The notes under the pieces are model-generated. The model saw only the letters and a program-made list of their open reading frames with translations. It made no database searches and was not told the origin of the DNA. From the NCBI RefSeq assembly GCF_024642105.1, contig NZ_JAHEBT010000054.1, forward strand, positions 124,001 through 188,000: a DNA stretch of 64,000 bases, in the 5' to 3' direction. This stretch comes from Flavobacterium sp. Its GTDB lineage: Bacteria > Bacteroidota > Bacteroidia > Flavobacteriales > Flavobacteriaceae. The stretch's first letter is position 1. Each line of letters opens with the position of its first letter. Below are positions 1 through 10,700 of the stretch, piece by piece. Position numbers and translations under genes: made by a program.

Positions 1-1
1 T

Positions 2-2698
2 GTAGGCCTTTTAATCATTTTAGCATTGTATATGCTTATACTCTTTTATATTGCCTATTGGGCAGAAAAAAGAGACCACTCCAGATGGACTAATAATCCG
101 TATATCTATTCTCTTTCATTAGCCGTATATTGTACTGCTTGGACGTATTACGGAAGTATTGGCGTTGCCGCTAATTCTGGATTAAGTTACCTTCCTATCT
201 ATTTAGGACCAATCATTATTATACCAACTTGGATGATTATTCTAAAAAAAATCATTCGAATTTCAAGGGTTAATAAAATTTCTAGTATTGCTGATTTCAT
301 TTCGTTGAGATATGGCAATGATAGATTCTTAGGCGCATTGGTTACCATTGTTTGTATTGCTGGTATTGTGCCTTACATTGCTTTGCAACTGAAGTCCATC
401 TCGGACACTTTCCATATTGTTACTAAAACCGAATCCAGTACTAATATTTTTTACGACACCACTACTTATGCGTGTATTGCCTTGGCTTTATTTGCTTCCT
501 ATTATGGAACCCGCTATGTCGATGCCTCTGAAAAAAGACGTGGTATTGTAACTGCAGTAGCGATGGAATCGGTTTTAAAACTCGTTTTCTTTTTAATCAT
601 CGGAATTTATGTTACTTACTTTGTCTTTGATGGTTTTGATGCTATTTATGCTAAAGCTTCGGTTTTAGAAAATTTTGATAAGAAAAATTCAGTTGGAGGA
701 TTAACAGGTGGAATCAATTGGTTCTTCCTTTGTATTCTGTCCATGTTTGCCATTTTTCTTTTACCCAGACAATTCCATACTTCAATTGTAGAAAATAATA
801 AAGAAACACACATTAGAACGGCTATGTGGTTGTTCCCATTGTACTTACTTTTGTTCAATATTTTTGTATTTCCAATAGCTTGGGGAGGCAACATTTTATT
901 TCAAGGGAAAGGACTGAATTCAGACACCTATTCGTTATTAATTCCGCAATTTTTCAATAATAACATACTTACTGTTTTAGTTTTTCTGGGCGGATTCTCG
1001 GCAGCTATTTCAATGATTATTGTTTCGTCTATTGCATTAGCCACCATGCTAAGTAACAACTTGTTAATTCCGTATGGATTTGTGGGTTCGTTGCAAAATA
1101 AATCACAAGAAAAGAACAACAAACGCATCATTCGCAGTAGAAAAATCGGAATTTTTCTATTGATTATTTTGGCGTATGCCATTTACCGAATCTTTATTTT
1201 AGATTACTCCTTGGTTTCTATTGGACTCGTTTCATTTGTGGTGATTGCACAATTAGCACCCGCATTTTTCGGCGCACTTTTTTGGAGACGAGGATCTAAC
1301 AAGGGAGCTATTACAGGTATCCTTATTGGATTTGCAATTTGTTGTTATACCCTTTTAGCACCTTATGCATTGGGCATTACCGATTCTACCAGTTTGTTTA
1401 TTCAAGAAGGGCCATGGGGAATTGAATTACTTAAACCCTTTCAGCTTTTTGGGTTGGATTATTTACAGCCTATTCCTCACGCATTATTTTGGAGTTTGTT
1501 TTTTAATGTAATGTGTTTTGCAGCTGTTTCTGTAAGTTTTAGAGGCAACTATAGAGAACGCAATTATGCCGAAATGTTTGTCGATATTGACAAATACATT
1601 ACCAATCACGAAGATGCCTTTGTTTGGAAAGGAACGGCATATGTATCCGATATTGAACGCGTTTTACAACGTTTTTTAGGAGAGGAAAGAACCAAACGTG
1701 CATTATCCATTTTCAACTTAAAATACAACATCGACAAGAATGTAGCTACCGCCGATGCGCGTTTTATAAAATTTGCCGAGAATTTATTGACGGGTCATAT
1801 TGGTACGGCTTCCGCCAAAATATTAATTGCAAGTGTGGTGAAAGAAGACGAAATTAGTTTGCCTGAGGTATTGCGAATTTTGGAAGAATCCAAAGAAAAC
1901 ATTATCATCAATAAAAAACTAACGGACACTTCGAATGAATTACAAAAAATATCCGAGCAATTAAAAGTAGCCAATGAGGAACTTGTAAAAAAAGACATTC
2001 AAAAAGACGAATTTTTAGACACCGTTACACACGAATTGCGTACACCTATTACTGCAATTAGAGCGGCAAGTGAAATTTTGCATGATGACGAGGATGTACC
2101 GTTTGAAGTGCGCAAACAATTCTTGCAAAACATCATTTCAGAATCCGATCGTTTGAATCGTTTGATTGATAAAATTTTGGATTTAGAAAAATTTGAAACG
2201 GGAAAACAAAAAATTTATCTTTCTAGAAATAATATTGCTTTAACAGTAGAAAAAACGTTGGGTACTGTAAAACAACTCATCAACAATAAAAAAATACAAG
2301 TAGCTTTTGAAGATGCAGGTAAAGAAATCAGAGCTTTTTACGATGAAGAACGCATCATTCAAGTGATTCATAATTTACTGTCGAATGCTATCAAATTTTC
2401 GTCTGAAACAGACGGCTTAATTAGCATTCAGATTACCGAAAACGAATCTAATGTTGCAGTTACGATTCACAACAACGGCAAAGGAATCAAAAAGGAAGAT
2501 TTTGAAGCCATCTTTGATAAATTTTATCAGTCTAGAAATCAAAATGTCAAAAAACCTATTGGTAGCGGATTAGGATTGGCCATTTGTAAACAAATTATTG
2601 AGCATCACAAAGGCGCTATTTGGGCCGAAAACAATGTAAAAGAAGGAGCCACTTTTGTCTTCACATTACCCAACTACAATACAACAGAAAACAACTAA
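2..2698 (+). CDS. Sensor histidine kinase with N-terminal sodium:solute symporter domain (5' end outside window)
   Basis: The reading frame is open from base 2, so the true start lies before the window; the TTG at 26 is not a convincing start. The first ~510 residues are a string of hydrophobic segments typical of the sodium:solute symporter (SSF) family. A linker and a short coiled coil follow, then a histidine kinase core. The H-box has THELRTP, with the phospho-acceptor His about 669 residues after base 26. The N-box is NLLSNAIKFS, and the G-boxes include NNGKGI and GSGLGLAICKQI. SSF-kinase fusions of the CbrA/CrbS type couple sensing of a small carboxylate or its flux to phosphorelay. The response regulator follows after 5 bases, and two acyl-CoA synthetase genes follow that. 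This suggests, by analogy with CrbS, acetate-linked sensing at the inner membrane. The family is clear; the ligand is inferred. Confidence 0.93.
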   Translation, partial: VGLLIILALYMLILFYIAYWAEKRDHSRWTNNPYIYSLSLAVYCTAWTYYGSIGVAANSGLSYLPIYLGPIIIIPTWMIILKKIIRISRVNKISSIADFISLRYGNDRFLGALVTIVCIAGIVPYIALQLKSISDTFHIVTKTESSTNIFYDTTTYACIALALFASYYGTRYVDASEKRRGIVTAVAMESVLKLVFFLIIGIYVTYFVFDGFDAIYAKASVLENFDKKNSVGGLTGGINWFFLCILSMFAIFLLPRQFHTSIVENNKETHIRTAMWLFPLYLLLFNIFVFPIAWGGNILFQGKGLNSDTYSLLIPQFFNNNILTVLVFLGGFSAAISMIIVSSIALATMLSNNLLIPYGFVGSLQNKSQEKNNKRIIRSRKIGIFLLIILAYAIYRIFILDYSLVSIGLVSFVVIAQLAPAFFGALFWRRGSNKGAITGILIGFAICCYTLLAPYALGITDSTSLFIQEGPWGIELLKPFQLFGLDYLQPIPHALFWSLFFNVMCFAAVSVSFRGNYRERNYAEMFVDIDKYITNHEDAFVWKGTAYVSDIERVLQRFLGEERTKRALSIFNLKYNIDKNVATADARFIKFAENLLTGHIGTASAKILIASVVKEDEISLPEVLRILEESKENIIINKKLTDTSNELQKISEQLKVANEELVKKDIQKDEFLDTVTHELRTPITAIRAASEILHDDEDVPFEVRKQFLQNIISESDRLNRLIDKILDLEKFETGKQKIYLSRNNIALTVEKTLGTVKQLINNKKIQVAFEDAGKEIRAFYDEERIIQVIHNLLSNAIKFSSETDGLISIQITENESNVAVTIHNNGKGIKKEDFEAIFDKFYQSRNQNVKKPIGSGLGLAICKQIIEHHKGAIWAENNVKEGATFVFTLPNYNTTENN

Positions 2699-2703
2699 AG
2701 AAG

Positions 2704-3069
2704 ATGAAAAAGATAGTAATCGTAGACGACGAACCCAATATAGTTATGGCATTAGAATACACCTTCAAAAAAAACAATTTTGAAGTATTCATTGCGCGCG
2801 ACGGGAAAGAGGCATTAGAAATTGTAGAAAAACAACTCCCAGATGTCATCATTCTCGATGTCATGATGCCAATGGTTGATGGATATGCTACTTTAGAAGA
2901 GATAAAAAAAGACGATCGTTTAGCCCATTGTAAAGTCATTTTTCTTTCGGCAAAAAACAAAGAAAAAGACATTGAAAAAGGGTTAGCATTAGGTGCTAAT
3001 TTGTATGTCGTCAAGCCATTTTCAACTAAAAAATTAGTAGAACAAGTAAATGAATTAATAGAAAGTTAG
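2704..3069 (+). CDS. Single-domain response regulator (receiver only)
   Basis: This is a 121-residue CheY-like receiver. It has the acidic pair at D8-D9, the phospho-acceptor D52 in the LDVMMP motif, a conserved S/T region (FLSAK) and the K in VVKPF. The chosen ATG lies 5 bases after the kinase stop; a longer frame reaching back into the kinase gene is not credible. The protein ends right after the receiver fold, so no DNA-binding or enzymatic output domain is present. It is almost certainly the partner of the upstream SSF-kinase. Output must go through protein-protein contact or another regulator, unlike CrbR of proteobacteria, which carries a LuxR-type DNA-binding domain. Confidence 0.93.
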   Translation: MKKIVIVDDEPNIVMALEYTFKKNNFEVFIARDGKEALEIVEKQLPDVIILDVMMPMVDGYATLEEIKKDDRLAHCKVIFLSAKNKEKDIEKGLALGANLYVVKPFSTKKLVEQVNELIES

Positions 3070-3097
3070 CCCAAATTGTATATATAAAATAGTTCCC

Positions 3098-4996
3098 ATG
3101 AATTACAAAGATACCTACGCAGCAAGCACCGAAAATCCAGAAGCATTTTGGAAGAAACAAGCCGACAGTATTGATTGGTTTACAAAACCTGAAAGCATTT
3201 TATCTTCGGATGAAAATGGTTACCCACTTTGGTACAAAGACGGAGAGTTAAACGTATGCTATTTAGCATTAGACAAACATATTGAAGATGGTTTTGGAGA
3301 CCAAGTGGCCGTAATTTATGACTCGCCAGTGACTCAAACCATTAAAAAATATACTTTTTTAGAAGTAAAAACTGAAGTCGCAAAATTAGCCGGAGGCATG
3401 CAATCTTTGGGATTGAAAAAAGGAGACACCGCCGTTATTTATATGCCAATGATTCCGCAAGCCGCATTTGCTATGTTAGCTTGTGCGCGAATTGGCGTTA
3501 CACATTCAGTGGTTTTTGGAGGATTTGCTCCTCACGAATTAGCTATTCGAATTGACGATTGCAAACCAAGAGCTATCATTACAGCTTCTTCTGGAATTGA
3601 AATTGACCGATTGATTGCTTACAAACCATTGGTTGACGAAGCCATTCAGTTAGCAGAACACAAACCTAAAAAAGTAATTATTCTGAACAGAAAATTAGGC
3701 GCTAAAGTTCCGTTTAAAAAATACGATGTGGATTATGATGCTTTGGTATACGGATCTGAAGAAGCCGATTGTGTACCATTGAACTCCACACATCCTTTGT
3801 ATGTTTTGTACACTTCGGGTACTACTGGAAAACCAAAAGGTATTGTTCGTGATTCTGGTGGTTATGCCACTGCTCTGAAATATTCCATGCAAAACGTGTA
3901 CAACGCCAAAGAAGGCGAAGTGTTTTGGGCAGCTTCTGATGTGGGTTGGGTTGTAGGACATAGCTATATTGTATATGGCCCACTAATTAACCGAAACACT
4001 ACGATTATTTTTGAAGGAAAACCAATCAAAACACCCGATGCGAGTACTTTCTGGAGAATGATTGAGGAACATAAAGTAAGCGTAATGTTTACTGCTCCAA
4101 CAGCTATTCGTGCCATCAAGAAAGAAGATCCTAACGGAGAATTTATAAAAAAATACGATTTAAGTTCGTTGAAAATTCAATTTTTAGCTGGCGAACGTTG
4201 CGATGTCGCTACATTAGAATGGTACCAAGAACACATTCCGGTTCCGGCAATTGACCACTGGTGGCAAACGGAAACGGGTTGGCCAATCGTAGCCAACATG
4301 ATGGGTATCGAATATCTACCTATCAAACCAGGATCTGTTGGAAAAGCAGTTCCAGGATACGACATTCGTATTTTCAATGAAAACGGCACCGAAGTAGGAC
4401 CCAACGAAGAAGGATACGTAGTAATCAAATTGCCTTTGCCTCCGGGAACCTTATTGGATTTATGGAAAGATAACCCAAGATTCAAAGCAGGTTATCTAGA
4501 GAAATTCCCGGGGTACTATTTTTCAGGTGATGGCGGATTCAAAGATGACGATGAGTATATTTTTATTACCGGTCGTGTGGATGACGTAATTAATGTTGCG
4601 GGTCATCGACTTTCTACTGCCGAAATGGAAGAAATTGTTGCCTCTCATTCGTCTGTGGCAGAATGTGCCGTTATTGGTATTAATGACGAGCTCAAAGGTC
4701 AAACGCCTTTGGCCTTGGTGGTAATCAAACACGGTGAAGACATTGAACATTTCCAATTGGAACAAGAAATTGTAAAATTAGTGCGTCAACAAATCGGTGC
4801 CGTAGCTTCTTTACGAAATGTAGTAATTGTGCAACGTTTGCCCAAAACCCGTTCGGGTAAAATTCTGCGTAAATTAATGCGAAGTATTACTGATGGCGAA
4901 GAATACCAAATTCCATCTACCATTGATGACGAAGCTATTGTAGGCGAAATTATTGAAGTATTGAAAAAATACAAAATTGGAATTTACAGCAAATAA
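3098..4996 (+). CDS. Acyl-CoA synthetase, propionyl-CoA synthetase (PrpE/ACSS3) type
   Basis: This 632-residue ANL-superfamily ligase would convert a short-chain carboxylate, ATP and CoA to acyl-CoA, AMP and PPi. The P-loop-like motif YTSGTTGKPKG lies near residue 245. The signature GERCD...DHWWQTETGWPI resembles the PrpE/ACSS3 branch, rather than the DTWWQTETGG form of acetyl-CoA synthetase seen in the next gene. The C-terminal LPKTRSGKILRK holds the catalytic Lys that is normally controlled by acetylation. It starts 28 bases after the response regulator and lies 35 bases before acs, so co-transcription is likely. Propionate is the most likely substrate by family; acetate or another short acid is possible. 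Confidence 0.88.
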   Translation: MNYKDTYAASTENPEAFWKKQADSIDWFTKPESILSSDENGYPLWYKDGELNVCYLALDKHIEDGFGDQVAVIYDSPVTQTIKKYTFLEVKTEVAKLAGGMQSLGLKKGDTAVIYMPMIPQAAFAMLACARIGVTHSVVFGGFAPHELAIRIDDCKPRAIITASSGIEIDRLIAYKPLVDEAIQLAEHKPKKVIILNRKLGAKVPFKKYDVDYDALVYGSEEADCVPLNSTHPLYVLYTSGTTGKPKGIVRDSGGYATALKYSMQNVYNAKEGEVFWAASDVGWVVGHSYIVYGPLINRNTTIIFEGKPIKTPDASTFWRMIEEHKVSVMFTAPTAIRAIKKEDPNGEFIKKYDLSSLKIQFLAGERCDVATLEWYQEHIPVPAIDHWWQTETGWPIVANMMGIEYLPIKPGSVGKAVPGYDIRIFNENGTEVGPNEEGYVVIKLPLPPGTLLDLWKDNPRFKAGYLEKFPGYYFSGDGGFKDDDEYIFITGRVDDVINVAGHRLSTAEMEEIVASHSSVAECAVIGINDELKGQTPLALVVIKHGEDIEHFQLEQEIVKLVRQQIGAVASLRNVVIVQRLPKTRSGKILRKLMRSITDGEEYQIPSTIDDEAIVGEIIEVLKKYKIGIYSK

Positions 4997-5031
4997 AACA
5001 AACCGAATTAGAACATATAAAATAGAATACC

Positions 5032-6939
5032 ATGAGTTATTACAAAATTGAAAATCTAGAAGAATATTTCAAACATTACAAAAAATCAATTCGTGAGCCT
5101 AAAAAATTCTGGGACCGAATTGCCTCTGAAAACTTTACGTGGTACCAAGAATGGGACAACGTAATTGATTTCAATATGGCTGAAGCCGAAATTAAATGGT
5201 TTACCAATGCCAAAGTAAATATTACGAAAAATTGTATTGACAGACACCTTGCCAAAAGAGGAGATAAAACGGCGATTATTTTTGAACCGAATGATCCGAA
5301 AGAAGCAGCACAACACATTTCGTACAACGAATTGTACGAACGCGTCTCTAAAATGGCCAATGTCTTGCGTGACCAAGGCGTCAAAAAAGGAGATCGTGTC
5401 TGTATTTATTTACCAATGATTCCTGAATTAGCCATCTCATTATTAGCTTGTGCTAGAATTGGAGCGATTCACTCTGTAGTTTTTGCTGGATTTTCAGCTT
5501 CAGCAGTTGCTTCAAGAATCAATGATTGCGAATGTAAAATGGTCATCACTTCAGATGGAAGTTACCGCGGTAACAAAGCCATTGACTTAAAAGGCATTGT
5601 GGATGAAGCCTTAGAAAAATGTCCAACTGTTGAAAAAGTATTGGTTGCTAAAAGAACCAACACCAATGTGAATATGAAAGAAGGTCGTGACCAATGGTTA
5701 CAACCCCTTTTAGACGATGCAATGAATACCAACGTTGCTGAAATTATGGATGCTGAAGATCCTTTATTTATCCTTTACACTTCAGGTTCTACAGGAAAAC
5801 CAAAAGGAATGGTGCATACTACAGCAGGATATATGGTGTATACTGCTTACACTTTCAAAAATGTATTTAGCTACGAAGAAAATGACATTTTCTGGTGTAC
5901 TGCTGATATAGGTTGGATTACAGGTCACTCGTACATTCTTTACGGACCATTATTAAACGGAGCTACTACCGTAATTTTTGAAGGAGTTCCTTCGTATCCA
6001 GACTTCAGTCGTTTCTGGGAAGTAATTGAAAAACACCAAGTAACTCAATTTTATACAGCGCCAACGGCGATTCGTGCTTTAGCAAAAGAAAGTGTTGAAT
6101 ACGTTCAAAAATATCCTTTACAATCTTTAAAAGTAATTGGTTCCGTTGGTGAACCAATCAATGAAGAAGCTTGGCACTGGTACAATGACCACGTAGGTGG
6201 TAAAAGATGTCCAGTAGTCGATACGTGGTGGCAAACCGAAACAGGTGGAATTATGATTTCGCCTTTGGCTTTTGTAACACCTACAAAACCAACCTATGCT
6301 TCGCTCCCATTACCAGGTATTCAACCGGTATTGATGGATGAAAAACGCAACGAAATTGAAGGCAATCAAGTGACTGGAAGTTTGTGTATTAAGTATCCTT
6401 GGCCAAGTATCGCGAGAACTATTTGGGGCGACCATCAACGTTATAAAGAAACCTATTTTAGTGCTTTCCCTGGAAAATACTTTACAGGAGACGGTGCTTT
6501 GCGTGACGAAGTGGGTTATTACAGAATTACAGGTCGTGTTGATGATGTGGTGATTGTTTCGGGACACAATTTAGGAACAGCGCCTATCGAAGATGCTATC
6601 AACGAACACCCAGCCGTAGCCGAATCAGCTATTGTAGGTTTCCCACATGACATCAAAGGAAATGCTTTGTACGGATTTGTAATCTTAAAAGAATCTGGTG
6701 AATACCGTGATCGAGATAACCTAAGCAAAGAGATTAACCAACATATTTCAGACCACATTGGGCCTATTGCCAAATTGGATAAAATCCAATTCGTTTCGGG
6801 CTTACCAAAAACTCGTTCTGGGAAAATCATGCGTAGAATTTTACGTAAAATTGCCGAAGGTGACTTCTCCAATTTTGGAGATATTACCACTTTATTGAAT
6901 CCAGAAATTGTGGATGAAATTAAAGATGGAAAAATTTAG
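5032..6939 (+). CDS. acs: Acetyl-CoA synthetase
   Basis: This 635-residue AMP-forming acetate:CoA ligase is cytoplasmic and feeds acetate into central metabolism. Full-length family features are visible: the YTSGSTGKPKGM phosphate loop near residue 245, the VVDTWWQTETGG motif whose Trp restricts the acyl pocket to acetate, the hinge region ITGRVDDV, and the C-terminal KTRSGKIMRR catalytic-lysine segment. Length and domain order match typical Acs. It is the last gene of the kinase/regulator/ligase cluster and is closed by a strong hairpin terminator. The pairing with an SSF-type kinase points to acetate-responsive control. Confidence 0.95.
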   Translation: MSYYKIENLEEYFKHYKKSIREPKKFWDRIASENFTWYQEWDNVIDFNMAEAEIKWFTNAKVNITKNCIDRHLAKRGDKTAIIFEPNDPKEAAQHISYNELYERVSKMANVLRDQGVKKGDRVCIYLPMIPELAISLLACARIGAIHSVVFAGFSASAVASRINDCECKMVITSDGSYRGNKAIDLKGIVDEALEKCPTVEKVLVAKRTNTNVNMKEGRDQWLQPLLDDAMNTNVAEIMDAEDPLFILYTSGSTGKPKGMVHTTAGYMVYTAYTFKNVFSYEENDIFWCTADIGWITGHSYILYGPLLNGATTVIFEGVPSYPDFSRFWEVIEKHQVTQFYTAPTAIRALAKESVEYVQKYPLQSLKVIGSVGEPINEEAWHWYNDHVGGKRCPVVDTWWQTETGGIMISPLAFVTPTKPTYASLPLPGIQPVLMDEKRNEIEGNQVTGSLCIKYPWPSIARTIWGDHQRYKETYFSAFPGKYFTGDGALRDEVGYYRITGRVDDVVIVSGHNLGTAPIEDAINEHPAVAESAIVGFPHDIKGNALYGFVILKESGEYRDRDNLSKEINQHISDHIGPIAKLDKIQFVSGLPKTRSGKIMRRILRKIAEGDFSNFGDITTLLNPEIVDEIKDGKI

Positions 6940-6967
6940 TTTTTAGTTTGTGTGTTAATTGTAGTTG

Positions 6968-7000
6968 AAAAAAGCTACTCCTTTCGGGAGTAGCTTTTTT
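6968..7000. terminator. Bidirectional rho-independent terminator
   Basis: A stem of about 14 pairs (AAAAAAGCTACTCC with its complement) has a short loop, an A-run before it and a T-run after it. It sits between the convergent acs and FN3-lipoprotein genes and can end both transcripts. Confidence 0.9.
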
Positions 7001-7024
7001 GTTTTTAAAAATATTAAAGGACTT

Positions 7025-7729
7025 TTAATTAGTTCTAAAGTTCCACACCTGTCCTCTTGTCTCTCCTCCCTTATTATCCTTTACTACGACCTTCCAATAA
7101 TAAAGTGTAGCCGCTTGTAATGAAGTTGCTGCAAAAGTAGGTGTAGTTATATTATCTCCAACTTTAACTGTTGGTGGATTGGTGGTTCCTAAGTACACAT
7201 CATAAGTCAATACATCTGTCACATCAGCATCAGAGGCAAACCATTTTAAGGTAGCCGTTGTTCCAGTAATTGTAGTATTACTTTCAGGTTGAATTAATTC
7301 AGGTAGAAATGGTAAATGATTGGCTACAGCCACCCCTTCAGTATAAAAACTAAAAGTTCCTGAGTAGGCACTAGATGCATTTTTGCTATCCGTGGCTTTT
7401 ACTCTCCAATAATAGGCTTTGCCTTTATCTAAAGTAACCGCTTGAGTGCGTGACGACACATCTGTTGTGCTTACAATTTGGGCAAACTGATTATCCGTTG
7501 CAATCTGAAGTTGGTATACAACAGGGTTGCTTTCGGCATCCGTTGAAGCACTCCATTCAAAATTAACCACATTGTTAATGCACAACAAACTATTCGTTGG
7601 CGCAACTAACGACGGAACCGTTGGCGCAGTATTCGTTGGCTCCGGTGTTGGCGTAGGCCCATCAGAACCACTTCCGCCACACGAAATAAACAAAAAGGTT
7701 ATACTTACTAAATATATAATTTTTCTCAT
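7025..7729 (-). CDS. Lipoprotein with two fibronectin type III-like domains
   Basis: This is a 234-residue protein with a lipoprotein signal (lipobox FISC followed by GGSGSDG). A Pro/Thr linker follows, then two repeats of about 95 residues with FN3 hallmarks (FEWSAS/LKWFAS; YYWRVKATD/YYWKVVVKD). The glycine/serine stretch after the lipid cysteine suggests outer-membrane attachment. It begins 2 bases after the stop of the big amylase gene and is the last gene of the leftward Sus-like operon. A surface role in glycan binding or spacing is plausible, but no catalytic residues are visible and the exact function is unknown. Confidence 0.85.
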   Translation of the reverse strand: MRKIIYLVSITFLFISCGGSGSDGPTPTPEPTNTAPTVPSLVAPTNSLLCINNVVNFEWSASTDAESNPVVYQLQIATDNQFAQIVSTTDVSSRTQAVTLDKGKAYYWRVKATDSKNASSAYSGTFSFYTEGVAVANHLPFLPELIQPESNTTITGTTATLKWFASDADVTDVLTYDVYLGTTNPPTVKVGDNITTPTFAATSLQAATLYYWKVVVKDNKGGETRGQVWNFRTN

Positions 7730-7731
7730 GT

Positions 7732-10700
7732 TTACTCTTTTACAATGGTTACACTTACTGGAGTATCTAAATGTACTTTTGCAAAATACACCCCAGCCGA
7801 TTCTTTTTCTAAATTCAGTTGCACTTTTCCATTCAACACCGAATACTTCCCTTTTGAAATCAATTGACCATTCAAATTGTACAATTCAATCGCTATTTCA
7901 GTTTGGAGAGTTGGTGCAGCTATTTCAATTAATCCATGCGTTGGGTTTGGATAAGCCACAAAACCACTTAATGGATCCATGATGCTAGTTGCGTAAATTC
8001 CCTCACAAGTTTTAGCTGTTTTTACTTCAAGAAAATCGCCTTGCTGCACTGGAATTGTAAAATTAGTAGCCGAGGTTTCAAATTGGGGCATCCCATTTAC
8101 AAACACCTCAAAAGGAGCTGTTCCTTCCATAATTTGTACCGATGCAATATTAGAAGCAACTGATGATTTTCCGACTAATGAAGACCCTTTTGTAATAGTT
8201 AGACTATAACATTGCTCAAAGTTAGTTTTTCCTGGAATAGTGATACAAATTGGATAAACACCTGGAGCTAAATTAGAAATAGTCAAACTATTATTAGTAA
8301 AATTGTAATTGACTCCATTGAGAGTGGCTACGTAATTATACGTTTGAGCCGCATTAATTACAATTGCTCCATTATTCTTATTGGCACAGGTTTCGGCTCT
8401 GGATTCTAAATTAAAATTATCCGATGGTAATGCAAATGGTGCCGTAGCTCCAAAAGCTTGTTTGTTTCCATAAATTTTAAATTGTCCCGGTAAAACAGTA
8501 ATAGCATCATTTACATTGACCACATTTAAACTTGAATTATCCATTAAATTAAACCATTCTCCTGCATAAGGAAAACCCGTAGGAATACTCTTGGTTGTGA
8601 CATCAAAATTAGCAACAATCACTACATCTTTTAAACTCGTATTAGGTAGATTAGCCTCTGTAATTTTAATGGTTTGCAATAATGAACTTGTATTAGTAAT
8701 GGTTGCTGTTCCTGAAAAGACTGGCTCTTCTGTTTTTAAGCGAATCATTTTAGCCCAATCCGAATAAATTTTAAATCTATTGGCATTGGCTAACCAATTA
8801 TTAGTCCATTGCAATTGCGGTTTGGTATCTAATTTACAATCGCCTGTAGCAGCATCTGAAGATGTGTTTACCGTTCCATTATTACAGGTAAAAATAGAAT
8901 CATCATATCCTAATTCGCCAAAGTGCCAAATCATTTTTGGCCCTGGAACCAATAAAGAAACCGCTCCAATCGCTGACATTCTTGATAAAGCTGTATTTAA
9001 CGTTTTCACATTGTGAACTGAGTTAGCACTATTACCATATTGAATATTTTTATACATCAAACGTTCTTCGTCGTGACTTTCGGCATAACCCATCAATCTA
9101 TGATTAGTAAATCCTCTACTAGCACTATTCATTCGAGCAATATTAGCAGTGTATCCCATTGAAAGTTCGTTGTATTCTGTGTTCATTTTACCCCACAACA
9201 TTATTCCTTTGCTAGGTGACTCTGTTATTCTATAATTTGCCCATTCTTTCTCTTCAGTATCCGTTCCTAAATGTTCAAAAATGGTATAATGTGTTGGGTC
9301 TAGACTCCAAGAATAATCGGCATAGGTTTTTAACACTGCAACACGATCTGCACGGTAAGCATTAGTACAGGCGTCATCTCCCGCGGAACATTCTTGTGTA
9401 AATCCTTTGGTTAAATCCCAACGGAAACCATCAATTTTGAATTCTTCAATCCAATGTTTCACTACACGTTTTGTATAGTTTTGGGTTCTCGATTGCTGAT
9501 GATTAAAATCTTCTCCTACACTATAACTATGTTTTGCTACCGTATTAAAATACGGATTTTCAGTCGAAGGACTTCCCCAACCGTCACCATCAGGATCATT
9601 CATCCACATTCTTAGCATTGGATTTCTGCCAAAAGCATGATTCAAGGCTACATCTAGAATGACCGCAATACCATTTTGATGGCATTTGTCAATCAATTCT
9701 TTTAACTTATCTGAAGTGCCATAAAATTTATCTAAAGCCATGTGAAAAGCGGTATTGTATCCCCAACTTTCATTTCCTTCAAACTCCATTACAGGAAGCA
9801 ATTCGATAGCATTAATTTTTAAATTTTTAAAATAATCTAATTTATCAATTACCGCTTGAAAATTTCGACCTGCGTCAAAATCACGAACTAATAATTCATA
9901 GACTACTAATTTTTCCTTAGCTGGTTTAACAAAATTGGTTGTAGCATTACTCCAAGCATACGGAGTTTGCCCCGTTTGTAAAACAGTTACTTCACGTTCT
10001 TGTCCTATTGGATAAGCAGGTAAATTAGGATACGATGTAGATGGAATTGTCGGGTCATCGAAAGGAGACAAAACCAAAGTAGAATAAGGGTCGGCGGTTT
10101 TTACCATGGTTGGTGTACCAGCAATTGGCGTAGCATCTACCACCCAATATTGATAAGTATACTTTGTTCCTGTAGTCAAACCTGTCAATTCCAACCAGAA
10201 TTTATCCGAATTGGTATCCTTTTTCATAGCATATGCATTAGTTGGTTGCCAATTATTAAAACTTCCTGCCACATATACAAAATCTTTAAAAGGAGCATCT
10301 ATAACCAAAGTGGCTTTTGTCGCATCGTTAGGATCATAATTAATTCCATCAACTAAATTGGTTGGCAAAGCTTGACGATTATTCCCTGGATTAACAATCA
10401 CCGAAAACTTTTTCGTAATGGTTGTAGTACCCTGAACTACTTCTAATTCGTAATTTTGATTACTGGTAATATTGGAATGTGTAAAAGAATAACTTGAAGT
10501 TGATGTGTTAGTATTCATACTCACTCCATTCGATTTCAAATTATAACTCGCATTACCATTGGTATTAGTAGCTGTAATTGTAAAATTAGAACCCGAATTA
10601 ATAATAGTACTACTGTTTTGTGTTGGCGTAGTAAGATTGACTTGGAAAGAGCCTACCTCAACCAACATATCTTGCGACTTTTTATCGCCTGTACCATCTT

